NCBI GenBank assembly: GCA_007120615.1
Contig: SKNI01000472.1
Span: 1-11,528, forward strand
Direction: 5' to 3'
Origin: Myxococcales bacterium
GTDB lineage: Bacteria > Myxococcota_A > Bradymonadia > Bradymonadales > Bradymonadaceae
Length of the DNA: 11,528 bases
Positions 1-7,995 of the stretch are shown piece by piece. Every line of letters starts with the position of its first letter. The stretch's first letter is position 1. Under the pieces are notes generated by a model that saw only the letters and a program-made list of their open reading frames with translations, did not search any database and was not told the DNA's origin. The translations under genes were made by a program, and so were the position numbers.

Positions 1-1818
1 CGAAACGATCGACCCGTGGCAATCCGTTTTTTCGAGGCCCCCGAGGACGGCCCCGCCGACGCCGACGGGTTTATCGGTCACGTGTCAAAAGTTGCCGGCC
101 TCAAAGCCCCCGGGATGTCGGTCCCCAAAGACCACGGGAGCTATAAAGACGTCTTATACACCGTAAATCGATGGGCTCGCGGACAAACCCTGGAAGACGA
201 GATCCTCGAGCGGGGGCCGCTGACCATGGAGCAAACGCTTGTGGTCATGCGGGCTGCCCTGGAAGCGCTCGATAAAGCTCATCAGCTTCGATTGACTCAC
301 GGATTGTTGCGCCCCAGCAAAGTCGTCGTCGATGACCTCGACGGAGAGCGCCCTTATATCACCCTGGTCGATTTTGAGATCTGGAGGCTCCACGAATTCT
401 CCTCCGGAAAAGACGCCTTTGAAGAGGGCAACCTCTCCCGACGGATCATTCGCTACACCGCCCCGGAAGTCCTTCAAGAGCATTGTGTCATTCCTCCAAC
501 CGACGTCTACGCCGTCGGACTTCTGGCCATCGAGATGTTGACCGGGCGGCCGGCGTTTGACGAGAACCACCGAATCGCCCTCCTCGCCCGACAGCTGGAC
601 CCCGAGATCGTGGAGTTGAGTCCCGATGTTGCCGTGGGCCCGGCGTTTCGCGAATTCCTCAACCAACTACTCGCCAAAGATCCCCATGAGCGCCTCACTC
701 CGGCCGGTGAAGCCCTGCAGGTCCTGGACGAAAAAAGCGAACTCTTCCTCAATGAGCCCACCGCTCCCGAACCGCAAGAGCCGGAGCCCGAAGAAGAGCC
801 AATCGAAGACGAGCCCCTGCAGGACTCCGAGGCGAAGCCAGCTCCCAAAAAATCTTCTGGTCTCCCCAAACCTTCTGGTCTTCCCAAACCTTCCGGTCTT
901 CCCAAACCTTCCGGTCTTCCGAAGCCGTCGGGCTCCTCCAAATCCTCTGGACTTCCCAGGCCCAAGAGCCTCTCCGGAGAAGACAGCGACCTGCAATTGG
1001 CCGACGATCTGGATATCAATCCCGACGAGGAACTCTTCGGCCGAGAACCCTCCGAAGTCGAAGCCCTGGAGCTGCCCGACGAGGACGAGCCCGATGAGGA
1101 ATACGACTTTCTCACCGACGGATTCGGAAACGAGGAGGAAGACGACTTCTTCGGTGACGGAATTGACTTCAGTGACTCCGAGAGCGACTACGACACAGCG
1201 CCTCCCAAGATCTCGCGTAACGAGGATATGCTGGAGCTCGACATTGGTGCTGACAACGATAAAAAAGATCCAGCAGCCCGCCATGTCCCCAATTCCTCGA
1301 TCATGGAGGACGACTCCAGCCGCGAAGGCTACGAGGCGGGCATCGCTGATGACATCCCCAGCGTCGGGGACAATGCATTGCCCCGGGGAACCGGCTCGAT
1401 TCCCGCTTCCCAGCAGGCTTCGGCCCGCTCTCGAAGACCCACCCCTTCCGCCGAAAAGAAATCCAACTCCGGGATGATGATCGGTCTGGTCATCGTCGCA
1501 ATTCTCGCCGTCGCTGGAGTGGTCTTGCTCTCTTCCGGAGACGGAGCTCTGACGGATGAGGACGGCCTCGTCGAGCTCGGAGCAGACGAAGCAGAAGAAG
1601 ATCTCGGCCCTCGTCACAGCCTGCGAATCACCACATCACCGCCGGCGATCGGGGTGCAGGTGGTCGGACATCCTCGCGGTCTGAGCCCACTGGAGATCGA
1701 AGTCAGAGAGGATGAATTCCCTCTCCGAGTCCGGGCACGGATGGACGCCAACAACGTGATTGACCGCACCATCGAAAGCCCCCAGGCCGAATATCATATC
1801 GACTTCTCAGAAGAGTGA
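1..1818 (+). CDS. Membrane-anchored pseudokinase with PEGA-like C-terminal domain (5' end outside the window)
   Basis: The frame is open from base 1. The GTG at 16 encodes the Val of a VAIR sequence that matches the VAIK strand of protein kinases, so the glycine loop and true start probably lie upstream. Residues below count from that GTG. The kinase-like fold spans about residues 1-240. The VAIK Lys is Arg, the HRDLKPxN loop reads HGLLRPSK (95-102) and DFG is DFE (119-121). APE (149-151) and the helix-F Asp (D163) remain. Loss of the ATP-binding Lys, catalytic Asp and Mg-binding Asn predicts a catalytically dead or very weak kinase. Next come an SGLPKP repeat linker (about 281-316), an acidic low-complexity region (about 320-430), one membrane segment (about 487-505) and a PEGA-like beta domain (about 532-600). 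The expected topology is a cytoplasmic pseudokinase with an extracytoplasmic PEGA domain, suggesting a signalling or envelope scaffold. The ligand is unknown. Confidence 0.85.
   Translation, partial: RNDRPVAIRFFEAPEDGPADADGFIGHVSKVAGLKAPGMSVPKDHGSYKDVLYTVNRWARGQTLEDEILERGPLTMEQTLVVMRAALEALDKAHQLRLTHGLLRPSKVVVDDLDGERPYITLVDFEIWRLHEFSSGKDAFEEGNLSRRIIRYTAPEVLQEHCVIPPTDVYAVGLLAIEMLTGRPAFDENHRIALLARQLDPEIVELSPDVAVGPAFREFLNQLLAKDPHERLTPAGEALQVLDEKSELFLNEPTAPEPQEPEPEEEPIEDEPLQDSEAKPAPKKSSGLPKPSGLPKPSGLPKPSGLPKPSGSSKSSGLPRPKSLSGEDSDLQLADDLDINPDEELFGREPSEVEALELPDEDEPDEEYDFLTDGFGNEEEDDFFGDGIDFSDSESDYDTAPPKISRNEDMLELDIGADNDKKDPAARHVPNSSIMEDDSSREGYEAGIADDIPSVGDNALPRGTGSIPASQQASARSRRPTPSAEKKSNSGMMIGLVIVAILAVAGVVLLSSGDGALTDEDGLVELGADEAEEDLGPRHSLRITTSPPAIGVQVVGHPRGLSPLEIEVREDEFPLRVRARMDANNVIDRTIESPQAEYHIDFSEE
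856..963 (+). repeat. Six 18-bp in-frame tandem repeats encoding SGLPKP units
   Basis: Six consecutive 18-bp units start at 856, 874, 892, 910, 928 and 946. The first four encode perfect SGLPKP. The fifth is degenerate (SGSSKS) and the sixth reads SGLPRP. Units two and three differ at a single base, while units four to six have drifted at synonymous and non-synonymous sites. This points to recent slippage expansion at the 5' side of the array. The product is a flexible basic, proline-rich linker between the pseudokinase and the acidic region of the same protein. Confidence 0.9.
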
Positions 1819-3092
1819 TGCTCCACGGGGCTGAGCGTCTCCTCCAGCACCTGGTCGTAGAGACGAAGAATCTGGTCGTCCACATCGCGGCGGGCAAACC
1901 GGGTGACTCCCCTTCGTCGCGCCCGCCGACCCAGGTCCTCGAGGCGCCTCGGATCATCGAGGATCGCCGCCATCGCCGCCACCGCCCGCTCCTGATCGGA
2001 CTCCAGAACCAGAAACCCCGTCTCTCCCTGCTCCACCAATGAGCGCGCCCCGGGCGTGTCGTATCCCACCGTTGGTGTGCCGGAAGCGGCCGCTTCGACG
2101 ATCCCGTCGTGCGGCGTCGAAGGCCGACCAAACCAGGCCAGCAGATCCATGGCGTCGTAGATATCTTTTTTAAACGCCCCCTCCTCTCTGACCTGCACAA
2201 ATCCTCGGTCGGCAAGTGCCTGGAGTCGCCTCAATTGACCCGACGACACCTCTCCTCGAGGAACCACCAGCCATCCCACGGAAGGGTGGGTGCGCCGTAA
2301 TTTTCGAATCGCCCCGATCAACTCCTCCGCCCCGTGGCGCCGGGTCACCGGTCCCACCCAGCCCACCACCTGTCGCCAATGATTGGGCAGCCCCAGTCGG
2401 CGGCGCACTTCTCCAATATCGGGGCCACCGCTCAGCTCGGCGCCGTATTCTTCGACGTCTACGCCGGCTCCTCCGATGGCGATTTCCAACTTCTTTGGCT
2501 CCACAACTTCCATATCCTGCATCAGCTGAAAGTCGAACTCCGTGGTCACGATATAGCGATCAACTTTGTCGGCGATCCAGCGATAGGCCGCATGCATGGA
2601 GCGCCGAAACGGCGGCCCCACTGCCAGATTTACACCGCTCTCCGCTACCTCCACCGCCTGCGGCACCCCCCACGCGGCCAGAGGCCCGAGCGAGAGCCGA
2701 CAGGGATCTTCATCGAGCCAATGATACTCCATGGTCAAGAAGATGGCCGGCACCTGGGCCTGCTTTGCCGCAAAGGTCGCCGCCCAGGCCAGACGATGGC
2801 TGAATGAATGCACCAGCACCGGCTGATGCTCCAGAAAATACCCCTGAATGATCAGATAGGCGCCCACCATTCCGGCGGGGTTTCGAGGATTTTTGACCGG
2901 CAGGGGGCAAACGACAAATCCCTGGGCTTGAAGCTCTTCCATGCCCCCGTCATCGGCGGCCAGAATATGAACCTCAAATCCCTCATCTCGCAGCCTACCC
3001 AGGCGTCTTAGATAGCGGCGCACCACCTCATTGGAGCTGCGCGCCACATAGATCACTCGATAGACGTTTTTGTCGCCAACGGCCTTCTGCAT
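1794..3092 (-). CDS. Glycosyltransferase family 4 (GT-B fold, CapM/PglA-like)
   Basis: The 432-residue product has the usual GT4 length and architecture. The N-terminal Rossmann domain opens with a hydrophobic strand (YRVIYVARSS) and contains GFEVHILAADDGG and VLVHSFSHRLAWAATFAA, the pattern of polysaccharide and lipopolysaccharide glycosyltransferases. The C-terminal donor domain contains IGGAGVDVEEY (about 206-216), VVGWVGPVTRRHG (242-254) and the nucleotide-sugar loop GIVEAAASGTPTVGYDTPG (330-348). The second Glu of the EX7E motif is E333, but the position eight residues before it is Ser325, so the motif is incomplete. There is no signal peptide or membrane segment, so a cytoplasmic or peripheral enzyme of surface glycan assembly is likely; donor and acceptor are unknown. 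The ATG at 3092 is supported by AGGGAG five bases upstream. The gene converges on the pseudokinase gene with a 25-bp overlap and diverges from the stress-protein gene. Confidence 0.85.
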   Translation of the reverse strand: MQKAVGDKNVYRVIYVARSSNEVVRRYLRRLGRLRDEGFEVHILAADDGGMEELQAQGFVVCPLPVKNPRNPAGMVGAYLIIQGYFLEHQPVLVHSFSHRLAWAATFAAKQAQVPAIFLTMEYHWLDEDPCRLSLGPLAAWGVPQAVEVAESGVNLAVGPPFRRSMHAAYRWIADKVDRYIVTTEFDFQLMQDMEVVEPKKLEIAIGGAGVDVEEYGAELSGGPDIGEVRRRLGLPNHWRQVVGWVGPVTRRHGAEELIGAIRKLRRTHPSVGWLVVPRGEVSSGQLRRLQALADRGFVQVREEGAFKKDIYDAMDLLAWFGRPSTPHDGIVEAAASGTPTVGYDTPGARSLVEQGETGFLVLESDQERAVAAMAAILDDPRRLEDLGRRARRRGVTRFARRDVDDQILRLYDQVLEETLSPVEHHSSEKSI

Positions 3093-3097
3093 CTTCG

Positions 3098-3103
3098 CTC
3101 CCT
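3098..3103 (-). promoter_or_regulatory. Ribosome binding site of the glycosyltransferase gene
   Basis: AGGGAG on the minus strand, five bases before the ATG at 3092-3090. This fixes the start of the glycosyltransferase. Confidence 0.7.
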
Positions 3104-3259
3104 AATAGCAGTCGAGCAGACGCTACAGACGAGAGCTACGGTGTGTAAAGTCGAATCACCCCTCCGCTGTGAGATCCGGGCCGGTCGTTCGGCCTTGCCC
3201 CGATGCTCGTTGACCATCACAATGGCCCGGTAATCTTTCTAAAAGACCTGACTTTACCT

Positions 3260-3263
3260 GGAG
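3260..3263 (+). promoter_or_regulatory. Ribosome binding site of the universal stress protein gene
   Basis: GGAG seven bases before the ATG at 3271. This supports that start for the first gene of the plus-strand operon. Confidence 0.65.
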
Positions 3264-3270
3264 TATTATA

Positions 3271-4191
3271 ATGACCACCATTTTAATCGGGACTGATCTC
3301 TCCGACGAAGCAAAGACCGCGGCAAGCTGGGGTTTTCGCTTCGCCGATCTTCTCACTACAGCTCAAGATTCGATAGACATCGCGGTCGTCACCGTTGTGG
3401 GTGTCGAAGAATTAAGCACCCGGCGGATCGTGTCCCAACGCGATACGGAAGCCGAATTGGAAGCCGCCCGACAGGACGTCAGGGACTGGCTCGGCGAACT
3501 CGACACCCATGACCTTTCCTTCGAGGTGGAAGTCCATATCGGATCGCCGGCCCGCACCCTGGCGGAGGTGGCACAGGAGAAAGCCGCCGATTACCTGGTC
3601 GTAGGCCAATCGGGAAAAGGTCGCCTGGCCCGAGTATTTCTGGGAACCACCGCCGAGCACCTCGCCATCAACCCTCCCTGCAAGGTGGCCATGATTCATA
3701 GAGATGGCTACGACTGGGACAAGCCCCTCACGGCCGTCAGCGCCATCGACCTTGGAGAATCGGCCTCCAATGCCATGGTCGCCGGAGCTCGACTTCTCCA
3801 GGCCCAGGGTGGCAATCTGACGCTGCTGCACATTCTGGAGCTCCCCAAATTGAGCACCGGAATCGCCGACACCGCAGGCCTGCCTCAAACCCTGGCCGCC
3901 CATCTGGAAGACAGCACCGAATGGGCCCGCGGAGAAATCGACACCATCGTCGAGACCCATCTGCCTGACACCGACGGATTTACGCTGGACGTCGAGACTC
4001 GCCCCGGCTATCCCTCTCATGAGATCCTCCACTTCTTGAAGGATTCTCAGGCCACGCTCCTAACGTTGGGAACCCAGCACCGCTCTCGATTGAATCGCTT
4101 TTTTATGGGCAGTGTGGGACGAGGCATCCTCAAACACGCTCCCTGCAATATCCTCGTCGCACCTCCCGTTCCGAAAGCCGACGACGAATAA
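3271..4191 (+). CDS. Tandem-domain universal stress protein (Usp)
   Basis: The 306-residue product contains two Usp domains, about residues 1-145 and 150-300, the usual size for tandem Usps. Domain 1 opens with ILIGTDLSDEA, including the Asp expected near the nucleotide, and has a complete ATP-binding loop G-x2-G-x9-G-T (G112, G115, G125-T126). Domain 2 ends in GTQHRSRLNRFFMGS, where the second Gly of the loop is His270 (G267-x2-H270-x9-G280-S281). Nucleotide binding by domain 2 may therefore be weakened. There is no signal peptide, so it is a cytosolic protein. Usps are typically induced by starvation, oxidative or membrane stress. A GGAG ribosome site precedes the ATG. The stop codon is 24 bases before the helicase fusion gene, so co-transcription is likely and this is probably the first gene of the operon. 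Confidence 0.9.
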   Translation: MTTILIGTDLSDEAKTAASWGFRFADLLTTAQDSIDIAVVTVVGVEELSTRRIVSQRDTEAELEAARQDVRDWLGELDTHDLSFEVEVHIGSPARTLAEVAQEKAADYLVVGQSGKGRLARVFLGTTAEHLAINPPCKVAMIHRDGYDWDKPLTAVSAIDLGESASNAMVAGARLLQAQGGNLTLLHILELPKLSTGIADTAGLPQTLAAHLEDSTEWARGEIDTIVETHLPDTDGFTLDVETRPGYPSHEILHFLKDSQATLLTLGTQHRSRLNRFFMGSVGRGILKHAPCNILVAPPVPKADDE

Positions 4192-4215
4192 CCCTCCGAA
4201 GTTGTTGTATAGATT

Positions 4216-7200
4216 ATGACCGAATCCCTCGCTCCTCACGCCCCTGAGACCTTTCCCACTCCTCTGCCTTCCCAGGCGCCGCGGTGGAATACTCCGGCGG
4301 GACCGGTCTGGATCATGGAGCCCGACGACGGCACAGGCCCCCTTCGGGTACGCGCCCTTGCGGGAGCGCCGGGACTTCTAAAAGTAGGCGCAACGCTTCG
4401 CTATAACTCCATCGCCGGCCATCCCCGCCTGCAGGTCCCCACCCATTGGTGGCGCTCCGGCGATCAAACCTGGACGTCACTTCCGCTTCCCGACGGCGCC
4501 CCCTTAGATGCCGAGCGGCCCCCGAGACCCACCTGGACGGAGGCCGTCGAAGCCCTCACGCCGCTTGCCGTGGCCCTCAAGGACGCCCATCGCCGAGGCC
4601 TGGTTCACGGCACCCTCGCTCCGTGGAACGTCTTTTATCATCCCCTGACCCATCGGCTCACCGCAGTGGACTTCGGCCTCTGGAGCATGGAGCCCCTGGA
4701 AGCCGGCCCCTTCTGTGCCCCCGAGATGGCCGGTCCTCCCGAGTCGCGACAACCGCTTCCGGCCAGCGACATCCATAATCTGGCGCGAGTCCTGATCCAC
4801 TTTGCGCTCTCCCCGGAAGAAGCCTTTCGAGCCACGCCGAATTTCGAAACGATTCCGGCCTATGCGATCTCTACTCTGGAGCGATCCATTCAGCCCGACC
4901 CCTCTCGTCGCCCTCAGACCATCGAGGAGTTTCTGGCCGGTCTGACCTTCGGCGGGTCGGTCGCGACATCCGCTGCTCTCTCCAAACCGGGCGTCTCCTC
5001 ACCGGGCTCCTCCCGACCGCAGTCCGGCAACCGCCGAGGAAGAGTACGCCAGCTCGAAACCTTCGAAAATGAGAGGCGTGGCGAGGGGATTCGGTTTCGC
5101 CTCGACCAGGCCGAAGAGAATAATTCGCAGGGAGTCTTTGTCTATCGTGACCAGGCTCCCCTGGTCTTTGAGAGCCTCCAGCACCTCTGGGAAGGGGCCG
5201 AGCTCAACCTTATCGCCCCTCGGATCATCGAGGATTCCTCGGGGACCCAATTCTTGACCTCCGGCGACCAGACCCTCCCCGTTCTCGAGCCTCACTGGCC
5301 GATTTCGGTGACCGACGTTCTCAAAGCCCGAGGCTGTCCCCAGCGAGTCCTGGTGGATATGCGCGATCCCGGAGAGCGAACCCATCACCTGGCATTCGGA
5401 AGCCTGGTCCATAGCTTTCTCGAAGATCTCACCGCCGATGAAACCCTCTCTTTCGACGATGTGGCCGCCCGCCGTCTTCCCGACCTCCACCTCGACTTTC
5501 TGGCCGCCGGCGTCGACGACGAGGCCCTCTCGGAGCTCGTAGAACAGGGACGAATACACTTTGAGAACCTTCGCCGATTTACCGGCCGCCGCACCGCTCG
5601 AGCATCGGGCAGAGACCGCGTCGGCTGGTGCGGCGAACACGTCGAGGCGACCCGCTACTCGACCAATTACGGGCTCGAAGGCCGAACGGATCTCGTCGTC
5701 ACCGACCCTCGACAGGGTCTTCAGATCATCGAGCTCAAAAGCGGAAAACCCTGGCATGACCACGCCGGACAGGTTCAGAGCTACGCCCTGCTCTGGGAAG
5801 AGCTAGCCGCCGCCGAAGGCATGAGCGCGTCGGGCTATCTGCTCTACTCCAAAACCGGGGAGATGAAAGAAGTTCGGCTCGACGAGGAGGACGGAAAGTT
5901 TCCGCTCATCCACGGTCGAAATGCCCTGGTCGCCCTCTTTCACAGCTTCGTGGACCCCAACTCCGATTTTCGAGCTCCCCATTATCTGGAGTACCCGAAA
6001 TTATGCCGACAAAACGCCTGTCGGTTTCGAAAGGACCGCTGCAAAGCCCAGGACCAGGTGCTCGGGCTCAGCGACGAGACCCAGATCTCGAAAAGAGTGT
6101 GGACCGGGGTTGATTCCGATCTCGTCCGGCGGGCCCGTTATTACCACGGCCACCTCACGCGCCTGATCGAGATGGAGCGCTGGAGCGACCACGCCGAATT
6201 GGGCACCATCTTTCAACCCGCCCGACTGGCCGAACGAATCGCCGACGGCGCCGCGGCCTCCGACCTGACCCTGACCGCCGGCGACGGTCCCGAATTGGCG
6301 ACCCTCCACGGTGAAAACCTCCATATCTTCACCCCCGGCGATCGTCTCCTGGTTCATCGCGGAGATATCAACGCCACCCACCTCTTTCGAGCTCGAATCG
6401 TCGACCGCGACGCTAATCTCCAACAAGACAGCGTCACCCTGAAACTCTACTCCGGCCAGATCTCCTCGGACCTCCCCGACTCCGGCTGGATCGTCGACAA
6501 GATGCCCGCCCGGCTCGGATATAGAACGGCCCACCGAGCCCTCTACCGGGTGATGGAGAACGCCCTCCCCACCATTTTGGAGGTGCTCCTTCGACCGCAA
6601 CTCCAGGAGGAGTCTACCGCCGACCTCATCGATGACGACGCCACTCTTCACCCGGCTACCGCTGCCCTCCTCAATGATTCCCAGATCCAGGCGCTCAACG
6701 ACGCTCTTCAACATCGACGACCGGCCACCCTGATCCAGGGCCCCCCGGGAACGGGCAAGACCACGGTCATCGCCCATCTATCCCTGGAGTTGGCCGCTCG
6801 AAAACGCTCCGTACTCCTGGCCGCCCTGACCAATACGGCCGTCGACACCATGCTTGTTCAGGTCCTCGATGCGGCCAAAGCCCGCGGCGAAGAGCCGCCG
6901 CCCTTTTTGCGCCTCGGCTCGGCCCATAAATCACCGCTTCTGGCCAAAAACCTGCGCGACCGAGGGCTGGACCCGGCCAAATTCTTTGCCGATGATCTGG
7001 GCCGCGACGCCACCAGCCTAAAAGCCCTGGCCCGGCGGCTCAACGAAGCCAAAATCGTCGCCACCACCGCCCACAGCGCTCTTCGTCACCCGGTGATGAC
7101 CTATCTCGAGCGCCACCGGCAACAACCGGCTTTCGACGTCGCCCTCATCGACGAGGCCAGCCAGTTGACCGAGCCCATGGCTCTGGCTCCCATCTCGTCG

Positions 7201-7995
7201 GCCAGCCGCTTCGTACTCGTCGGCGATCACCGACAATTGCCGCCCATCGTCACCAGCGAGCAGGCGCTCACCGCATTTCTGCGCCCCATCGACGCCTCCG
7301 ACGAGCAGGAGAATTCCAACAGCTCTCTTGCCACCGCCCTTCTGGAAGCCGGACTCGGCGGCCTCGACCAGAGCCTCTTTGAGCGACTCGCCGCCTTTCT
7401 AACGCCCCGCCTGCTCACGACTCAATACCGCATGCACCGCTCCATCATGCGCTTTCCCGCTCACCAATTTTACGACGGACGACTCATCGCCCACCCTTCG
7501 GTGGCGGAGCATCATCTGGACTGCAGGGGCGAAGAGATTCCCGAGACTCTCTCTTCGCAACACCCCGTGGTCTTTGTCGATGTAGACGGCCAGGAGGTGG
7601 GCCGAACCAACCCCGCCGAGGCCCGCGCCGTTTTGCAGACCGCTTCCCACCTTTTGAACCTCAGCCCCGAGGCTTCCCTGGGCGTGCTCTCTCCCTTTCG
7701 GGCTCAGGTACACCTTCTGCGACGACTCCGGGGCGAATTCGACCTCCCGCAGCTCTTCGATATCGACACCGTGGAGCGCTTTCAGGGGAATGAACGAGAC
7801 GCAATTCTGGTAAGCCTTGTGAAGACTCTGCGCCCCGGCGACTTTTTGGCCGACACCCGCCGCCTCAATGTCGCGTTGACCAGGGCGCGCAAGAAGTTAA
7901 TCATCTTCGGCTCTCGATCTTGTCTCGAACAAGACCCCACGTTTCGCCAGTGGCTTTCTTCTTCTGAAACCGTCGTACTCTCATGGAAACTCTGA
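4216..7995 (+). CDS. Pseudokinase - RecB/Cas4/Dna2-like nuclease - SF1 (Upf1/Dna2-type) helicase fusion
   Basis: The 1259-residue protein has four parts. (a) Residues about 30-245 are kinase-like and degenerate: the HRD loop reads HGTLAPWN (131-138), lacking the catalytic Asp and Lys, while DFG (152-154) and APE (168-170) remain. (b) Residues about 360-615 form a PD-(D/E)XK nuclease: H399, D492, E506-L-K508 and Q519xxxY523. Cys374 plus Cys597, Cys602 and Cys609 flank it like the 4Fe-4S ligands of Dna2, AddB and Cas4. (c) Residues about 640-770 look like the small beta domain between nuclease and helicase in Dna2-like enzymes. (d) Residues about 815-1259 form an SF1 helicase: Q823, Walker A GPPGTGKT (842-849), DEAS (979-982), GDHRQLPP (1003-1010), QYRMH (1070-1074), VERFQG (1186-1191) and NVALTRAR (1218-1225). 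All nuclease and helicase motifs appear intact. The likely role is ATP-driven DNA or RNA unwinding coupled to cleavage, in repair or phage defence. No strong ribosome site precedes the ATG. The 3' end overlaps the next gene by 13 bp. Confidence 0.9.
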   Translation: MTESLAPHAPETFPTPLPSQAPRWNTPAGPVWIMEPDDGTGPLRVRALAGAPGLLKVGATLRYNSIAGHPRLQVPTHWWRSGDQTWTSLPLPDGAPLDAERPPRPTWTEAVEALTPLAVALKDAHRRGLVHGTLAPWNVFYHPLTHRLTAVDFGLWSMEPLEAGPFCAPEMAGPPESRQPLPASDIHNLARVLIHFALSPEEAFRATPNFETIPAYAISTLERSIQPDPSRRPQTIEEFLAGLTFGGSVATSAALSKPGVSSPGSSRPQSGNRRGRVRQLETFENERRGEGIRFRLDQAEENNSQGVFVYRDQAPLVFESLQHLWEGAELNLIAPRIIEDSSGTQFLTSGDQTLPVLEPHWPISVTDVLKARGCPQRVLVDMRDPGERTHHLAFGSLVHSFLEDLTADETLSFDDVAARRLPDLHLDFLAAGVDDEALSELVEQGRIHFENLRRFTGRRTARASGRDRVGWCGEHVEATRYSTNYGLEGRTDLVVTDPRQGLQIIELKSGKPWHDHAGQVQSYALLWEELAAAEGMSASGYLLYSKTGEMKEVRLDEEDGKFPLIHGRNALVALFHSFVDPNSDFRAPHYLEYPKLCRQNACRFRKDRCKAQDQVLGLSDETQISKRVWTGVDSDLVRRARYYHGHLTRLIEMERWSDHAELGTIFQPARLAERIADGAAASDLTLTAGDGPELATLHGENLHIFTPGDRLLVHRGDINATHLFRARIVDRDANLQQDSVTLKLYSGQISSDLPDSGWIVDKMPARLGYRTAHRALYRVMENALPTILEVLLRPQLQEESTADLIDDDATLHPATAALLNDSQIQALNDALQHRRPATLIQGPPGTGKTTVIAHLSLELAARKRSVLLAALTNTAVDTMLVQVLDAAKARGEEPPPFLRLGSAHKSPLLAKNLRDRGLDPAKFFADDLGRDATSLKALARRLNEAKIVATTAHSALRHPVMTYLERHRQQPAFDVALIDEASQLTEPMALAPISSASRFVLVGDHRQLPPIVTSEQALTAFLRPIDASDEQENSNSSLATALLEAGLGGLDQSLFERLAAFLTPRLLTTQYRMHRSIMRFPAHQFYDGRLIAHPSVAEHHLDCRGEEIPETLSSQHPVVFVDVDGQEVGRTNPAEARAVLQTASHLLNLSPEASLGVLSPFRAQVHLLRRLRGEFDLPQLFDIDTVERFQGNERDAILVSLVKTLRPGDFLADTRRLNVALTRARKKLIIFGSRSCLEQDPTFRQWLSSSETVVLSWKL

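Larger units (their letters stand above)
3093..3270. promoter_or_regulatory. Divergent promoter region between glycosyltransferase and stress-protein genes
   Basis: This 178-bp region must hold the start signals of both flanking genes. The octamer GACTTTAC occurs once facing each gene: at 3250-3257 on the plus strand, and as its reverse complement at 3145-3152, so reading toward the glycosyltransferase. A small hairpin lies at 3179-3194 (GGCCG, loop GTCGTT, CGGCC). A weak sigma-70-like candidate for the plus-strand operon is TTGACC (3210-3215) with TAATCT (3231-3236), a short 15-bp spacing and a poor -10 match. No operator is recognised with confidence. Confidence 0.45.

Noticed and set aside
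667..1617. Minus-strand open frame of 316 codons opposite the pseudokinase gene
   Set aside because: The plus strand encodes a coherent linker, membrane segment and PEGA-like domain. The opposite frame is low-complexity.
3267..3272. TATAAT overlapping the start of the stress-protein gene as a -10 box
   Set aside because: It overlaps the ATG, and transcription would start inside the gene. A GGAG ribosome site upstream shows the message begins earlier.
4999..5763. Minus-strand open frame of 254 codons opposite the nuclease domain
   Set aside because: The plus strand carries the nuclease motifs. The opposite frame has no recognisable domain.
6001..6777. Minus-strand open frame of 258 codons opposite the helicase linker
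   Set aside because: It is opposite a continuous coding sequence with ordered helicase motifs and shows no domain or ribosome site.
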